Below, one piece after another: positions 32,099 to 41,376 of a stretch of DNA of 54,830 nucleotides. The notes under the pieces are model-generated. The model did not search any database, was not told where the DNA came from, and saw nothing but the letters and a program-made list of their open reading frames with translations. Source of the DNA: an uncultured Parabacteroides sp. (GTDB lineage Bacteria; Bacteroidota; Bacteroidia; Bacteroidales; Tannerellaceae); contig CAMGEM010000002.1 in assembly GCA_946055095.1 (NCBI GenBank), positions 1 through 54,830 on the forward strand, read 5' to 3'. How positions within the stretch are numbered: position 1 is the first letter of the stretch; each line of letters opens with the position of its first letter. The position numbers were made by a program, and so were the translations under genes.

Positions 32099-33484
32099 TC
32101 AACACATCTCACGGATAATCGTGATCAACTCACCTCCCAACTGCTCTGCCTCAGCCATCGTGTGCGCCTCGGAATAGATACGGATAATAGGCTCCGTATT
32201 GCTCTTACGCAAGTGCACCCATTTATCAGGGAAGTCGATCTTCACACCATCAATATCAGTAATATCGTATTGGGCAAAACGAGCCTTCACCTTGGCCAAG
32301 ATCGCATCGACATCAATTTCCGGAGTCAACTGCACCTTCTGCTTCGAGATGAAATAGGGAGGATAAGAGGCTTTCAGTGCGCTCACGGTCATCCGTTTCT
32401 TCGCCAAATGCGTCAAGAAGAGCGCAATACCCACCAAGGCATCACGTCCGTAATGACATTCCGGATAGATGACACCTCCATTACCCTCTCCACCGATCAC
32501 GGCATGTGTCTCTTTCATCTTCGTGACGACATTCACCTCACCTACCGCTGCGGCTTGATAGCTACAACCATGCGCCTCGGTCACGTCACGCAAAGCACGG
32601 CTGGAGCTTAGGTTGCTCACCGTACTGCCCGGCGTATGGCTCAACACATAGTCGGCTACGGCCACCAAGGTATATTCCTCATTGAACATCTCTCCATTCT
32701 CGCAGATAATGGCCAAACGATCCACATCCGGATCCACCACAAAGCCCACATCCGCCTTGGCATGCTTCATCAAGTCGGAAATCTCCGTCAGATTCTCCGG
32801 TATCGGCTCCGGATTATGCGCAAAGCGACCATGAGGCGCACAATGCAGTTTAAAGATCTCCTCGACACCCAACGCATGGAGCAACTCGGGGATGATACGG
32901 CCACCTACTGAGTTTACGCAGTCGATCGCCACACGGAAATGGGCGGCCTTAATCGCCTCCACATCCACCAAGTCTAACGCCAGCACCCGCTCAATATGCT
33001 TCTGCATATAGGTCTCATCAACGATCACTTTTCCCAAATGCTCCACATCCGCAAAGACAAAATCTTCCGCCTCCGCGATACGTAACACCTCGTTACCCTC
33101 TGCGGCATTCAAGAACTCACCCCGCTCGTTCAGCAGCTTCAACGCATTCCATTGCATGGGGTTATGGCTGGCAGTCAAGATAATGCCACCACAAGCACCC
33201 TCCATCGCCACGGCTAACTCCGTGGTAGGGGTTGAGGCCATATCTATGTCCACTACATCAAACCCCATCCCAACCAAGGTACCTAACACCACCTGCTTCA
33301 CCATCGGACCGGAGATACGCGCATCACGTCCGACCACAATCTTATTGGTCTTCACTTGCGTATTCCGACGAATGAACGTCGCATAAGCAGCCACAAACTT
33401 CACAATCGCTAACGGGTTCAAACCGTCCTCCGGATTGCCGCCTATCGTGCCGCGAATACCGGAAATAGATTTAATCAGTGTCAT
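32099..33484 (-). CDS. glmM: Phosphoglucosamine mutase (or phosphohexomutase)
   Basis: Converts glucosamine-6-P to glucosamine-1-P for UDP-GlcNAc. Phosphoserine loop ILTASHNPMQWN (Ser106), metal loop DPDVDRLAI, sugar-binding GEGNGGVIYPECHYGRDALVG and phosphate-binding RKSNTEPIIRIYSEA are all present. 461 residues. The family also includes phosphomannomutases, so specificity is not certain. Start overlaps the DUF4827 stop by four bases. Confidence 0.92.
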   Translation of the reverse strand: MTLIKSISGIRGTIGGNPEDGLNPLAIVKFVAAYATFIRRNTQVKTNKIVVGRDARISGPMVKQVVLGTLVGMGFDVVDIDMASTPTTELAVAMEGACGGIILTASHNPMQWNALKLLNERGEFLNAAEGNEVLRIAEAEDFVFADVEHLGKVIVDETYMQKHIERVLALDLVDVEAIKAAHFRVAIDCVNSVGGRIIPELLHALGVEEIFKLHCAPHGRFAHNPEPIPENLTEISDLMKHAKADVGFVVDPDVDRLAIICENGEMFNEEYTLVAVADYVLSHTPGSTVSNLSSSRALRDVTEAHGCSYQAAAVGEVNVVTKMKETHAVIGGEGNGGVIYPECHYGRDALVGIALFLTHLAKKRMTVSALKASYPPYFISKQKVQLTPEIDVDAILAKVKARFAQYDITDIDGVKIDFPDKWVHLRKSNTEPIIRIYSEAHTMAEAEQLGGELITIIREMC

Positions 33485-34086
33485 AAGTTCTCTTCAAATA
33501 TATATTCAAGAATTTCATAATGGAGGGGCTGACCTTGGCTCTGGTCGTAATAGGTGCCAAGCGAGAAGGGGACAATCAAGCTCACCTTTCCTCGATCTCC
33601 CACATATTTCAACGCCTCGTTCAATCCGTCGCTCACATACATATAGGAGTAGCTGGTCGCATCAGCGCTTGATCCCTCTCCATAGGTGAAAGGTACCGAC
33701 TCCACAAATCCAGAGGGGGTACCGATCGGAAACATATTCGTGCCATTGCTATGAGGACCATAATTGCCCATCACCGTGTCCTCATCCAAGAAAAAGTGCA
33801 TGTTGCAGCGATAATAGACCTTCGTACTATACAGCACCGCCCGTTGGTCAGAGCCTTTATCAATGATACGCAGGTAAAGACCACTTTTCAACTTCACATA
33901 CTGGTTTTCTTTGAAGATGGAGTCTTTCGGGAACTCGCTCAAAATCTCAAAGCCTCGTTCATCAATCAAACGGCTGATCGCTTTCTTCTCGTCATTCAGC
34001 ATATCCGTGTACGACTTTGTCTTTCCACAGGAAACGGCCATGATCGCCGCACACAATATCCATAAAACTGTAAAACCTTTCCTCAT
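33481..34086 (-). CDS. DUF4827 lipoprotein
   Basis: 201 residues with lipobox AVSC (Cys20), then the DUF4827 region, which has an FKBP-like layout (GSDQRAVLYSTKVYYRCNM, FPIGTPSGFVESVPFTYGEG, GDRGKVSLIVPFSLG). It may act as a peptidyl-prolyl isomerase-like folding helper, but this has not been shown. It precedes glmM with a four-base overlap. Confidence 0.85.
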   Translation of the reverse strand: MRKGFTVLWILCAAIMAVSCGKTKSYTDMLNDEKKAISRLIDERGFEILSEFPKDSIFKENQYVKLKSGLYLRIIDKGSDQRAVLYSTKVYYRCNMHFFLDEDTVMGNYGPHSNGTNMFPIGTPSGFVESVPFTYGEGSSADATSYSYMYVSDGLNEALKYVGDRGKVSLIVPFSLGTYYDQSQGQPLHYEILEYIFEENL

Positions 34087-34111
34087 TTGTTATCTATGAT
34101 TGTATGAGCCG

Positions 34112-34119
34112 CAAAAGTA
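34112..34119 (-). promoter_or_regulatory. -7 box before the DUF4827-glmM genes
   Basis: TACTTTTG on the reverse strand, 25 bases before the DUF4827 ATG. No -33 TTG is at the right distance, so this may be a weak internal promoter. Confidence 0.4.
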
Positions 34120-34136
34120 AAGAATATTGCCCAAAG

Positions 34137-35186
34137 TCACGCATTCTTGAGCGATTCTTCGTAATTATTAGGATTAAAAGCAGCTAACGATGCCTCAAAA
34201 TGGGCGACGGCCTCCTCCAAAGTGCCATAAAACTCTCCCCCCGAAGCATTCTTATGTCCGCCACCCTTGAAATAGGTAGATGCGAAATGGTTACAGGGGA
34301 AATCACCGACCGAACGTAAAGAGACCTTGATGTAATCCTTATCCTCACGGAAAAAGACGCTGAAACAAACCTCCCGAATGTTCAAAGGCATATTGACAAA
34401 GCCTTCCGTGTCGCCCTGCTGATGATGGAAACGTTTCAATTCCTCCTGCGAGAGCGTGATTAAGGCGGTCTGGCACTGCGGATAAAGTTTCATCTTCTCA
34501 TACAGCACATACCCCTGCAAGCGCAAACGGTTCTCCGAGGAGACCTGAAACACCTGCCGATAGATCCAATCCTTGTCTATGCCTTTCTTGATCAACTCAC
34601 TGATAATCGCATAGATCTCCGGCTGATTGGAATTATAGGTGAACGCCCCTGTATCGGTCATCATACCCGTATAGAGACAGGTAGCCCCCATCTTATTAAT
34701 CAAATCAAATAATCCCATGCGACAGATGAAGCGAAACACCAACTCACTGGTGGAGGACATCTGCGGATAAGAGATAACCACCCGACAAAAGTCAGCGGGG
34801 AAAAGATGATGGTCGATCATCACCTTACGTCCTTCCGACTCCAGCACCAAAGGCCCTAACTTCTCTATACGTTTGGGCTCATTGAAATCCAGGCAGAAGA
34901 TCACGTCCGCCTCCCGAATCAGCTTAGCCGCATAATCGGGATACCGCTCATGAATCACGATCTCCTTGGCTCCCGGCATCCATTTATAGAATGCGGGGAA
35001 ATCGTTCGGCACCACCACGTAAACCTTGTCTTTTCCATAGGCGTTAAGGAAATGGCATAAACCCAGCGAAGACCCTAACGCATCGCCATCCGGTGACACA
35101 TGCGTGACAATGACGAAACGCTCGCCTCGCTCTACATATTTCTTTGCTTTTTGAATCAGCTCCTCTTGAATGATTTTCGTTATCAT
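34137..35186 (-). CDS. DHH-family phosphoesterase, NrnA-like
   Basis: 349 residues, DHH/DHHA1 type. Metal motifs: VTHVSPDGDALGSSLG near residue 30, FCLDFNEPKR near 100, VMIDHHLFP near 125, and the C-terminal glycine-rich YFKGGGHKNASGGEF. These proteins degrade short oligoribonucleotides (nanoRNA) or pAp, and some act on c-di-AMP products. It has its own -7 box. Confidence 0.92.
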   Translation of the reverse strand: MITKIIQEELIQKAKKYVERGERFVIVTHVSPDGDALGSSLGLCHFLNAYGKDKVYVVVPNDFPAFYKWMPGAKEIVIHERYPDYAAKLIREADVIFCLDFNEPKRIEKLGPLVLESEGRKVMIDHHLFPADFCRVVISYPQMSSTSELVFRFICRMGLFDLINKMGATCLYTGMMTDTGAFTYNSNQPEIYAIISELIKKGIDKDWIYRQVFQVSSENRLRLQGYVLYEKMKLYPQCQTALITLSQEELKRFHHQQGDTEGFVNMPLNIREVCFSVFFREDKDYIKVSLRSVGDFPCNHFASTYFKGGGHKNASGGEFYGTLEEAVAHFEASLAAFNPNNYEESLKNA

Positions 35187-35207
35187 ATTATTCCATCTAA
35201 ATCATTG

Positions 35208-35215
35208 CAAAGTTA
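35208..35215 (-). promoter_or_regulatory. -7 box before the NrnA-like gene
   Basis: TAACTTTG on the reverse strand, 22 bases before the ATG at 35186, inside the gap after the ComEC-like gene; -33 is poor. Confidence 0.45.
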
Positions 35216-35224
35216 CGATTTTTA

Positions 35225-36505
35225 TCAGTTTCCATCGAGCAAACTCAGGAATATCTTCACGAACAGCAACAGCACGAGGCTCATCAGGCCAAGCAATCGC
35301 TTAGGGCTCCATTGATACAGAAACAGCCATCCCCATCCAAACAGTACATAGATCAGCAGCAAGGTTATCCCATCGCACGACCATTGCACAGTTGCGAAAG
35401 GCAGCGCAGCACAGCATTCCACAAAACGTACCATCGCATGGGTCAGCCGCTCCAAACAGCCTTGGCTCATCGAAGCGACCAAACACCCATCTGGCAAACA
35501 GAGCCAGATCCATGTAGTGGGCAGCAAACAGGTAGCGATCACGGCAATCGGCAAGCAGGTCAACAAGAAAAGCAACGAGCCCTGTTTGAAATAGTACAAT
35601 GTGAGGCCTACCGTTCCCATCTGAGCCGCCAAAGCCACCAATAAACCATTCCAGCAATAGGCCACAAGCGGATTGCGAACAATGACCATTCGTCGGAACA
35701 GCGGAATCCATGCCAGGATGAATCCCACCGCAATGAAACTCAACTGAAACCCCACATCAAACAAGAAAGCCGGACGATAAACCAACATACAAAAAGCGGC
35801 CGCTACCAAGGTGTTATACGAATCCACCTGAAGCCCAAAGTGCTTTCCGGTCAGGTAGAAGGTCAACATCAAGGCGGCTCTAACCGCCGAAGGTGACAAC
35901 CCTGTCAAGAATGCAAATCCCCATAACCCCACCAATAGCAACAGATAGCGTATCCAACGCCCCCAAACCCGATGCCTCAAGAAAAACGTGACAAACGAAA
36001 GCGCCCCACAAACAATCGCCACATGAAAACCACTTACCGCCAACACATGCGCTACACCTGCTGCCGCGAATTGTTGCCTCACCGCTTGCCTCATGGATTG
36101 TCGATACCCCAATGTCAAGGTAGCCAAGACGGATTTCTCCGCATCCGTGAGAGACAACTGATCCAGACGCTTCACCAGGATGGATTGCACCTCAGCCGCC
36201 TCTCTCTGCCAAGCCGAGAAAGCGGATGCCGGATAACGCTCCCGCAGGTAACAGGTCTCCACCGAAAGCGTAAGCAACAACAACAGCACAGGTACACCGC
36301 TAAGCCACCGGCTCGCATAGTCTAATGCCTGGCGCTTTCCGAAACCATTCACGCCTGCTTCCAGCAGCGGAATGGACCAGCACACAAGCAGCAAAGGGAT
36401 TAACCAAGCATCGGGCACATAGACATATAGCAGAATGCCCATGATCCATAAAAAAAGCGGCCTCGCAAAAGGCCGCCTTGTTATCATTTCCGTGATGTAT
36501 CTCAT
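35225..36505 (-). CDS. ComEC/Rec2-like competence membrane protein, short form
   Basis: About 426 residues with some ten hydrophobic segments. The competence-domain hallmark is seen in LTLGYRQSMRQAVRQQFAAAGVAHVLAVSGFHVAIV and GLSPSAVRAALMLTFYL. Compared with ComEC (about 700 residues), the N-terminal DUF4131 soluble domain is reduced to about 50 residues, and there is no C-terminal metallo-beta-lactamase domain. Start at ATG 36505; a GTG at 36532 directly after the rpe stop would add nine codons. Whether it takes up DNA is open. Confidence 0.82.
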   Translation of the reverse strand: MRYITEMITRRPFARPLFLWIMGILLYVYVPDAWLIPLLLVCWSIPLLEAGVNGFGKRQALDYASRWLSGVPVLLLLLTLSVETCYLRERYPASAFSAWQREAAEVQSILVKRLDQLSLTDAEKSVLATLTLGYRQSMRQAVRQQFAAAGVAHVLAVSGFHVAIVCGALSFVTFFLRHRVWGRWIRYLLLLVGLWGFAFLTGLSPSAVRAALMLTFYLTGKHFGLQVDSYNTLVAAAFCMLVYRPAFLFDVGFQLSFIAVGFILAWIPLFRRMVIVRNPLVAYCWNGLLVALAAQMGTVGLTLYYFKQGSLLFLLTCLPIAVIATCLLPTTWIWLCLPDGCLVASMSQGCLERLTHAMVRFVECCAALPFATVQWSCDGITLLLIYVLFGWGWLFLYQWSPKRLLGLMSLVLLLFVKIFLSLLDGN

Positions 36506-36532
36506 AGTTAGGTTTTTAGGAAATAGCGGCAC

Positions 36533-37183
36533 TTACAATGCCTTTAGCTCATGAATAATCCGCTTTGGATCGGGTGATTTAAAAACGAAGTTACCCGCTA
36601 CCAACACATCGGCTCCTACCTCCAACAGCTGTTTACCGGTCTCCAAATTGACACCACCGTCCACCTCAATCAAGGTTTGCAGCCCCTTTCGGTCGATCAT
36701 CTCCCGCAAGCGAGCCACCTTCTCCACGGAGTGAGGAATGAAATGCTGTCCGCCATACCCTGGATTAACCGACATCAACATCACTAAATCCACGTCTTGC
36801 AGAATGTCCTCCAACAGGCTCACTGGCGTATGTGGATTCAACGTCACACCCGCCTTCATGCCCGCATCCTTGATAGCCGCTACCGTTCGGTGCAAATGCG
36901 TGCAAGCCTCGTAATGCACATTCATTAAATAAGCACCGGATGCGGCAACCTCGGAAATATATTTATGAGGTTCCACAATCATCAAATGCACATCCATCGG
37001 TTTCTTGCAAACCTTCTTCAGCGCTTTAATCACCGGAAAACCGAACGAGATATTCGGTACGAATACGCCATCCATCACATCTAAATGCAACCAATCGGCT
37101 TCGCTCTCATTGAACATCTCCACTTCTTGACCCAATTTCAAGAAATCGGCCGCTAACAGTGAAGGTGCGATCAAATGTCCCAT
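36533..37183 (-). CDS. rpe: Ribulose-phosphate 3-epimerase
   Basis: Pentose-phosphate enzyme, TIM barrel. Signatures: APSLLAADFLKLGQEV, HLDVMDGVFVPNISFG, DVHLMIVEPHKYI, VMLMSVNPGYGGQHFI and IEVDGGVNLETGKQL with the catalytic Asp pair. 216 residues. Head of the long reverse gene run. Confidence 0.97.
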   Translation of the reverse strand: MGHLIAPSLLAADFLKLGQEVEMFNESEADWLHLDVMDGVFVPNISFGFPVIKALKKVCKKPMDVHLMIVEPHKYISEVAASGAYLMNVHYEACTHLHRTVAAIKDAGMKAGVTLNPHTPVSLLEDILQDVDLVMLMSVNPGYGGQHFIPHSVEKVARLREMIDRKGLQTLIEVDGGVNLETGKQLLEVGADVLVAGNFVFKSPDPKRIIHELKAL

Positions 37184-37205
37184 AACGTTCTATTTCTCCG
37201 TCAAT

Positions 37206-37379
37206 TTAATTCAACACAAAACCACACAATCCCGGTTGCAACATAGGCTCCGCCTGATACACCCGCGCAAACTGCCGCAAGAAATCCAATGTACTTTTCT
37301 TTGGCTCGCTATCCCCCGTTAAGGCATGATTGACATGCTTCTCCATTTTATCCATACAATGTGTAGAAAATTTCCTCAT
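37206..37379 (-). CDS. Small protein (57 residues) downstream of the sigma factor
   Basis: Open frame from ATG 37379 to TAA 37206: begins MRKFSTHCMDKMEKHVN and ends with STLDFLRQFARVYQAEP then LCGFVLN. It has no signal peptide; one amphipathic helix (LDFLRQFARVY) is likely. Small proteins with a similar FLRQFAR..Y and terminal VLN seem familiar from Bacteroidota genomes, but the function is unknown. It lies 73 bases after the sigma gene on the same strand, which hints at co-expression. Confidence 0.65.
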   Translation of the reverse strand: MRKFSTHCMDKMEKHVNHALTGDSEPKKSTLDFLRQFARVYQAEPMLQPGLCGFVLN

Positions 37380-37452
37380 AGGCTTTTCTTTTTAATGTTA
37401 TCACCATTAAAACGAGAGCCCTCCACACTTATTGCATGGCGCACGAAGATTT

Positions 37453-38046
37453 TTAAACCAAAGAGAGCTCGATACGATTTTCCTCAGCCATCCGACGCAT
37501 ATTGAGGATGGCATAACGCATACGACCCAAGGCCGTGTTAATGCTCACACCTGTCTTCTCAGCAATCTCCTTGAAGCTCAAATCTTGGTAGTAGCGCATC
37601 TCCAACACCTCACGCTGGTTGTCTGGCAAATGCTTGACCAGATTACGCACATCAGCCAAGACCTGACGACGCACCATCCGATCTTCGACAGTCCCCTCAC
37701 AAAGCTTGATGTTGTTGAACAGGTCAACCTCCACCTCGTCGTTAGAGACGACGTTCTCATTCCGCTCCTGACGGAAATAGTCAATGACCAGGTTATGCGC
37801 GATACGAGTGATCCACGCCTTGAACTTACCATTCTCCGTGTATCGTCCTTGCTTAATGGTCATGATCACCTTGACAAAGGTCTCCTGGAAAATATCCTCC
37901 GTCAACTCTTTGTTGCGTACCACAAAATATATATAAGAATGAATGCTGCTCTTGTAACGATTCAATAAATGATCGAAAGCGGCATTATTACCCTCGGCAT
38001 AAAGAACAACCAACTCTTCGTCGGTCATTGTGCTTAACGTCTTCAT
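37453..38046 (-). CDS. ECF-type RNA polymerase sigma factor
   Basis: 197 residues. Region 2: FDHLLNRYKSSIHSYIYFVV, LTEDIFQETFVKVIMTI and FKAWITRIAHNLVIDYFRQ. Region 4: LPDNQREVLEMRYYQDLSFKEIAEKTGVSINTALGRMRYAILNMRR. No FecR-type anti-sigma gene follows, so it is not the SusC/D-linked kind; it resembles a general RpoE-like factor of Bacteroidota. Target genes are unknown. Confidence 0.93.
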   Translation of the reverse strand: MKTLSTMTDEELVVLYAEGNNAAFDHLLNRYKSSIHSYIYFVVRNKELTEDIFQETFVKVIMTIKQGRYTENGKFKAWITRIAHNLVIDYFRQERNENVVSNDEVEVDLFNNIKLCEGTVEDRMVRRQVLADVRNLVKHLPDNQREVLEMRYYQDLSFKEIAEKTGVSINTALGRMRYAILNMRRMAEENRIELSLV

Positions 38047-38188
38047 TACTTCTTACATTTAAATTCTACTGAGTAATGTTTATGCTATAGGCTATCTGAT
38101 TTTAAAAAGTTATACGTTTTTTGTTATTCTGGAGGCAAATAAACGAATATTTTCTTGAACTGCCAAAGAAAAAGCAGGCAATCTTGCA

Positions 38189-38230
38189 TAAAAAACCCCT
38201 TTCCATCCTTTTTCAAGTACGAAAAGGGGG
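38189..38230 (-). terminator. Terminator of the porin operon
   Basis: On the reverse strand, CCCCTTT (38229-38223) pairs with AAAGGGG (38202-38196) and is followed by TTTTTT. Confidence 0.75.
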
Positions 38231-38248
38231 ATTGGTTCAACAAAACCA

Positions 38249-39850
38249 TCAAAACTTATATCCCAATGTCAATGCCACCTTGGTCGTGTTCGTCTTCAAA
38301 CTGGCCGGCTGTGCCTCAACCAACGCCTGCCCATTCTCATCAAACATATTGGAGAAGCTATACACATCCTCCTTGTAGGTTCGATAGACACAAGCCAGAT
38401 CCAAATAGAAGTTGGGCGTGAAGCGGTAGCCCAAACCCACGGAGTAATGAGTCACACCTTTGTCCACCGTATAAAATGGAATCGTTCCAACCGTGCGCAC
38501 CTCCACCTGTCCATTCTTCAAAGGATCTTTCACCGGGCTGTCACTATAAGCCACACCAGCCCGTACGGCGAACTGCGGGGTCACCTTCACCTCCGCACCT
38601 ACACGCACCGTGTTACCCATCTTAAAATCCTCCTTGATGCAATAGTTCGTAAACTCATTCTCATTGCCATAATCATCGCGCATACGCATGTTCTGGTAGT
38701 TGGTCATCTCATAATCCACACTGATCAAGCCGATCTGACCCAGGATAGCGGCCGCACTGAAAATCCATTTATCCGGCGAACGGAACTGGTAGTCCGTAAA
38801 CGCATCTGAAGGTGTCTTCGCATCCAACGAACGCTCCTTCAGCTTGCCATCTTGCATGAATGTCAGATAGGAGCCAGCCTCCGCATAATAGGCATCAGAC
38901 ATCTTATACCAAATCGGAGAGTTATAAGCCACACCCAACCGCAGGAAATCCGTTGGCCGCACAATCGCTCCCACATTAAACGAATAGCCCGTTCCGTCGG
39001 TAGCGAAATAGTTATCTAAATAGAGCTTATTGTCGTTTGTGAACGCCTCGTCATACAGCGAAGTCAACCGATAGTTTAAATCCGTAACAGCCACGGTAGC
39101 TCCCAACAGCACAATATCGGAGATATTCATGCCAAATGAGATGTCATACTGGTCTATCGCCCCACGCTCCGTAACCCTCATTTGAGCAGACGATAAGGAA
39201 TAAGGAGTCCAAGTACCTTGCTGATCATTGTCTCCGAAAGCACTGTAATAACGTTTGTTATCATCCCTGTACGCATCCACATAACCTGCTTGATAGCCCA
39301 CGACCGAAAGCCAATCCCCCACATCGGGATTGCTGTAAGCATTCGCATCCGCCAACCTGTCCGAAGAGGTTCCATAGGCACGCATGGCCACATAATCGGA
39401 AAGCGATGTATGCACGCTTCCTCCCGCTGCCATCGTATAACTACGCTGGTAGTTCTTCAACCGATTGTAGGAGAAGCCTACATTCCAGCTCACGATCCCC
39501 TCGTCATTGGCCGTCGGGAAATAGCCCACATAGGCAATGTTATCGAAATTAACCTTCGTCTTGGTCTGATCCAAGGCCGTGCCTAACCAATCCGTTTTCG
39601 CATTCGTGCTGGACAGACTCAAGGTTGTCACCACCTCCGAACTGCGATAGACCGCCAAACCAGCCGGATTCGTATTCATCACAGAGATATCACCTCCCAA
39701 CGCACCGAACGCACCACCCATCGCCATGTGCCGTGCCGTACCGTTCAACTCAGTTTGTGCGTAACGATACGCATCCATTTGAGACTGGGCAAAAGCGGTG
39801 CCGCCACAAAGGGCGAGCACCGAAAACATAACCCCTATTCTTTTCTTCAT
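38249..39850 (-). CDS. OmpP1/FadL-family outer-membrane protein
   Basis: A 533-residue beta barrel with signal MKKRIGVMFSVLALCGGTAFAQ. The N-terminal hatch-like part reads RHMAMGGAFGALGGDISVMNTNPAGLAVYRSSEV, the family signature, and the chain ends KVALTLGYKF. FadL relatives carry long-chain fatty acids or other hydrophobic compounds through the outer membrane. The open frame starts seven codons earlier (39871), six bases after the previous gene, so the two are in one operon. Confidence 0.9.
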   Translation of the reverse strand: MKKRIGVMFSVLALCGGTAFAQSQMDAYRYAQTELNGTARHMAMGGAFGALGGDISVMNTNPAGLAVYRSSEVVTTLSLSSTNAKTDWLGTALDQTKTKVNFDNIAYVGYFPTANDEGIVSWNVGFSYNRLKNYQRSYTMAAGGSVHTSLSDYVAMRAYGTSSDRLADANAYSNPDVGDWLSVVGYQAGYVDAYRDDNKRYYSAFGDNDQQGTWTPYSLSSAQMRVTERGAIDQYDISFGMNISDIVLLGATVAVTDLNYRLTSLYDEAFTNDNKLYLDNYFATDGTGYSFNVGAIVRPTDFLRLGVAYNSPIWYKMSDAYYAEAGSYLTFMQDGKLKERSLDAKTPSDAFTDYQFRSPDKWIFSAAAILGQIGLISVDYEMTNYQNMRMRDDYGNENEFTNYCIKEDFKMGNTVRVGAEVKVTPQFAVRAGVAYSDSPVKDPLKNGQVEVRTVGTIPFYTVDKGVTHYSVGLGYRFTPNFYLDLACVYRTYKEDVYSFSNMFDENGQALVEAQPASLKTNTTKVALTLGYKF

Positions 39851-39876
39851 CACTTTCTCTTTTAAATTCATACTGT

Positions 39877-41115
39877 TTATCTACGACCAGCTCCCGCACG
39901 ACTTGCGCCACTGCTTACAGAGCCGCCACCACTGGAACGGCCTCCGCTATAACTACCCATGGAAGAAGAGCCAAACGAACTACTTCTCGACGTAGATGAA
40001 CTACGCATCTGCGACGAACGGTTGACATTCATATTAGTATTGGATGAACGATTCACCGAAGAAGAAGAAGAACGTAAGGTCGATGTGCCCTCACGGGAAA
40101 CCCGTGTGCGTGAGCTACTGCTCACACCTGCACTGTTAGAAGCACGACGACCCGCACCAGACTCATAGGCCGCTGCACGACGATCAGAGCCCGCACTCCG
40201 TCCATTGCTCAAAGAGGTCACCGAAGAACGGTCAGACGCACTGCGCAGATTCGTCATTCCACTGGCACTGCTACGTGCGTAGCCACTGCTTCGACCATTC
40301 AAGCCGCTGCTTCGACCAGTTGTATAATGGCCATTAAAGCCGGATCGCCCATTGGCATAATGACGCATAGGCTTCGCATAGTAGGCCGGATAATGGTGGT
40401 GATACCCCCAATAACCGCCCCAGTAGCCACCCCAGTAACCACCGTAGAAACCGCCATAATACCAAGGATCATACCAAGGCGTATAGAAGCCGGCATAATA
40501 GCCACCCCATCCCCAGCTCCAATAAGGGCCGTAATAACGATAAGAGTATCTCCACCAGGGGTTATACCCATAGAACCAAGGATCATACCAACCGGCATAC
40601 CAAGGGGAGCCCCATCCATTCCCTACATTAATATTTAGGCTGACATTCGCCCGACCATCGCTATAGTCCGTATCATAGTCATAACCATAATAACCATCGC
40701 TCAGGTATAAATCCACCTGATCAGCACCTGCGATCGTCACCTTGCTGGGTGAATGATAACGCACGATGCGCTGGGTATATTCATTGTCCGAACGACGAAC
40801 GGGAGTGGCTTGTGTCTGCTCATCCTCGCGGTAAGGCTCCTCCACCTCCACGCCGGAATAACGGCGATTATACTCATCCACATCACGACCATTGACGGAT
40901 GTGGCCTCTTGTGATTCTCCCGATCGCTCAGCCGGCAACACCTGATAAGAAGATTGCAATTTAGGTTGCTCCACCTTCTTGCTCTCCACCTGCTGAACCT
41001 TGTTTTTCTTGCTTTTGGAAGAGAAATACACATCATCAAAAAACTCCTCTTGAGCAGCCACATTTGCCGCCAGCAGAAGCATCATCATCAAAAATGTTAA
41101 TCTCACAGGTTTCAT
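39877..41115 (-). CDS. Secreted Tyr/Trp/Gly-rich and Ser/Arg-rich low-complexity protein
   Basis: 412 residues of no recognised family. The signal peptide MKPVRLTFLMMMLLLAANVAAQ leads to a mixed region to about 165. Then about 70 residues consist mostly of Tyr, Trp and Gly (WYAGWYDPWFYGYNPWW, GGYWGGYWGGYWGYHHHY). The last 150 are Ser/Arg/Gly/Asn-rich with many RSS motifs (SSGLNGRSSGYARSS). Such composition suggests a disordered, sticky surface or matrix protein, which is an inference. A strong AGAGGAGAAA precedes the ATG. Shares an operon with the FadL-like porin. Confidence 0.85.
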   Translation of the reverse strand: MKPVRLTFLMMMLLLAANVAAQEEFFDDVYFSSKSKKNKVQQVESKKVEQPKLQSSYQVLPAERSGESQEATSVNGRDVDEYNRRYSGVEVEEPYREDEQTQATPVRRSDNEYTQRIVRYHSPSKVTIAGADQVDLYLSDGYYGYDYDTDYSDGRANVSLNINVGNGWGSPWYAGWYDPWFYGYNPWWRYSYRYYGPYWSWGWGGYYAGFYTPWYDPWYYGGFYGGYWGGYWGGYWGYHHHYPAYYAKPMRHYANGRSGFNGHYTTGRSSGLNGRSSGYARSSASGMTNLRSASDRSSVTSLSNGRSAGSDRRAAAYESGAGRRASNSAGVSSSSRTRVSREGTSTLRSSSSSVNRSSNTNMNVNRSSQMRSSSTSRSSSFGSSSMGSYSGGRSSGGGSVSSGASRAGAGRR

Positions 41116-41170
41116 ATCTGTTTCTCCTCTACTTAAAAAATTTCGACCACCTATTGAACCAAAATACGCA

Positions 41171-41201
41171 CAAATATACGTTGTTCAAGCAATTCACCAA
41201 G
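41171..41201 (-). promoter_or_regulatory. Promoter of the low-complexity protein-porin operon
   Basis: On the reverse strand, CTTG (41201-41198), 19 bases, TATATTTG (41178-41171), about 55 bases before the ATG. Confidence 0.65.
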
Positions 41202-41376
41202 CAAACCCTCCTGCTTTAACATATACTTAACGTATCCGGATCCCATCTGTGTTCCATACTTACCAACTCGTTTTATAGGCTTAGACGCGTTTGCGCGCTA
41301 AAAGTTGCATGAGGAATCGCTAAAAACAACAAAGAACGCATTACAGTTTGTTAAACCACTCCTGTTGTAGAATTTC

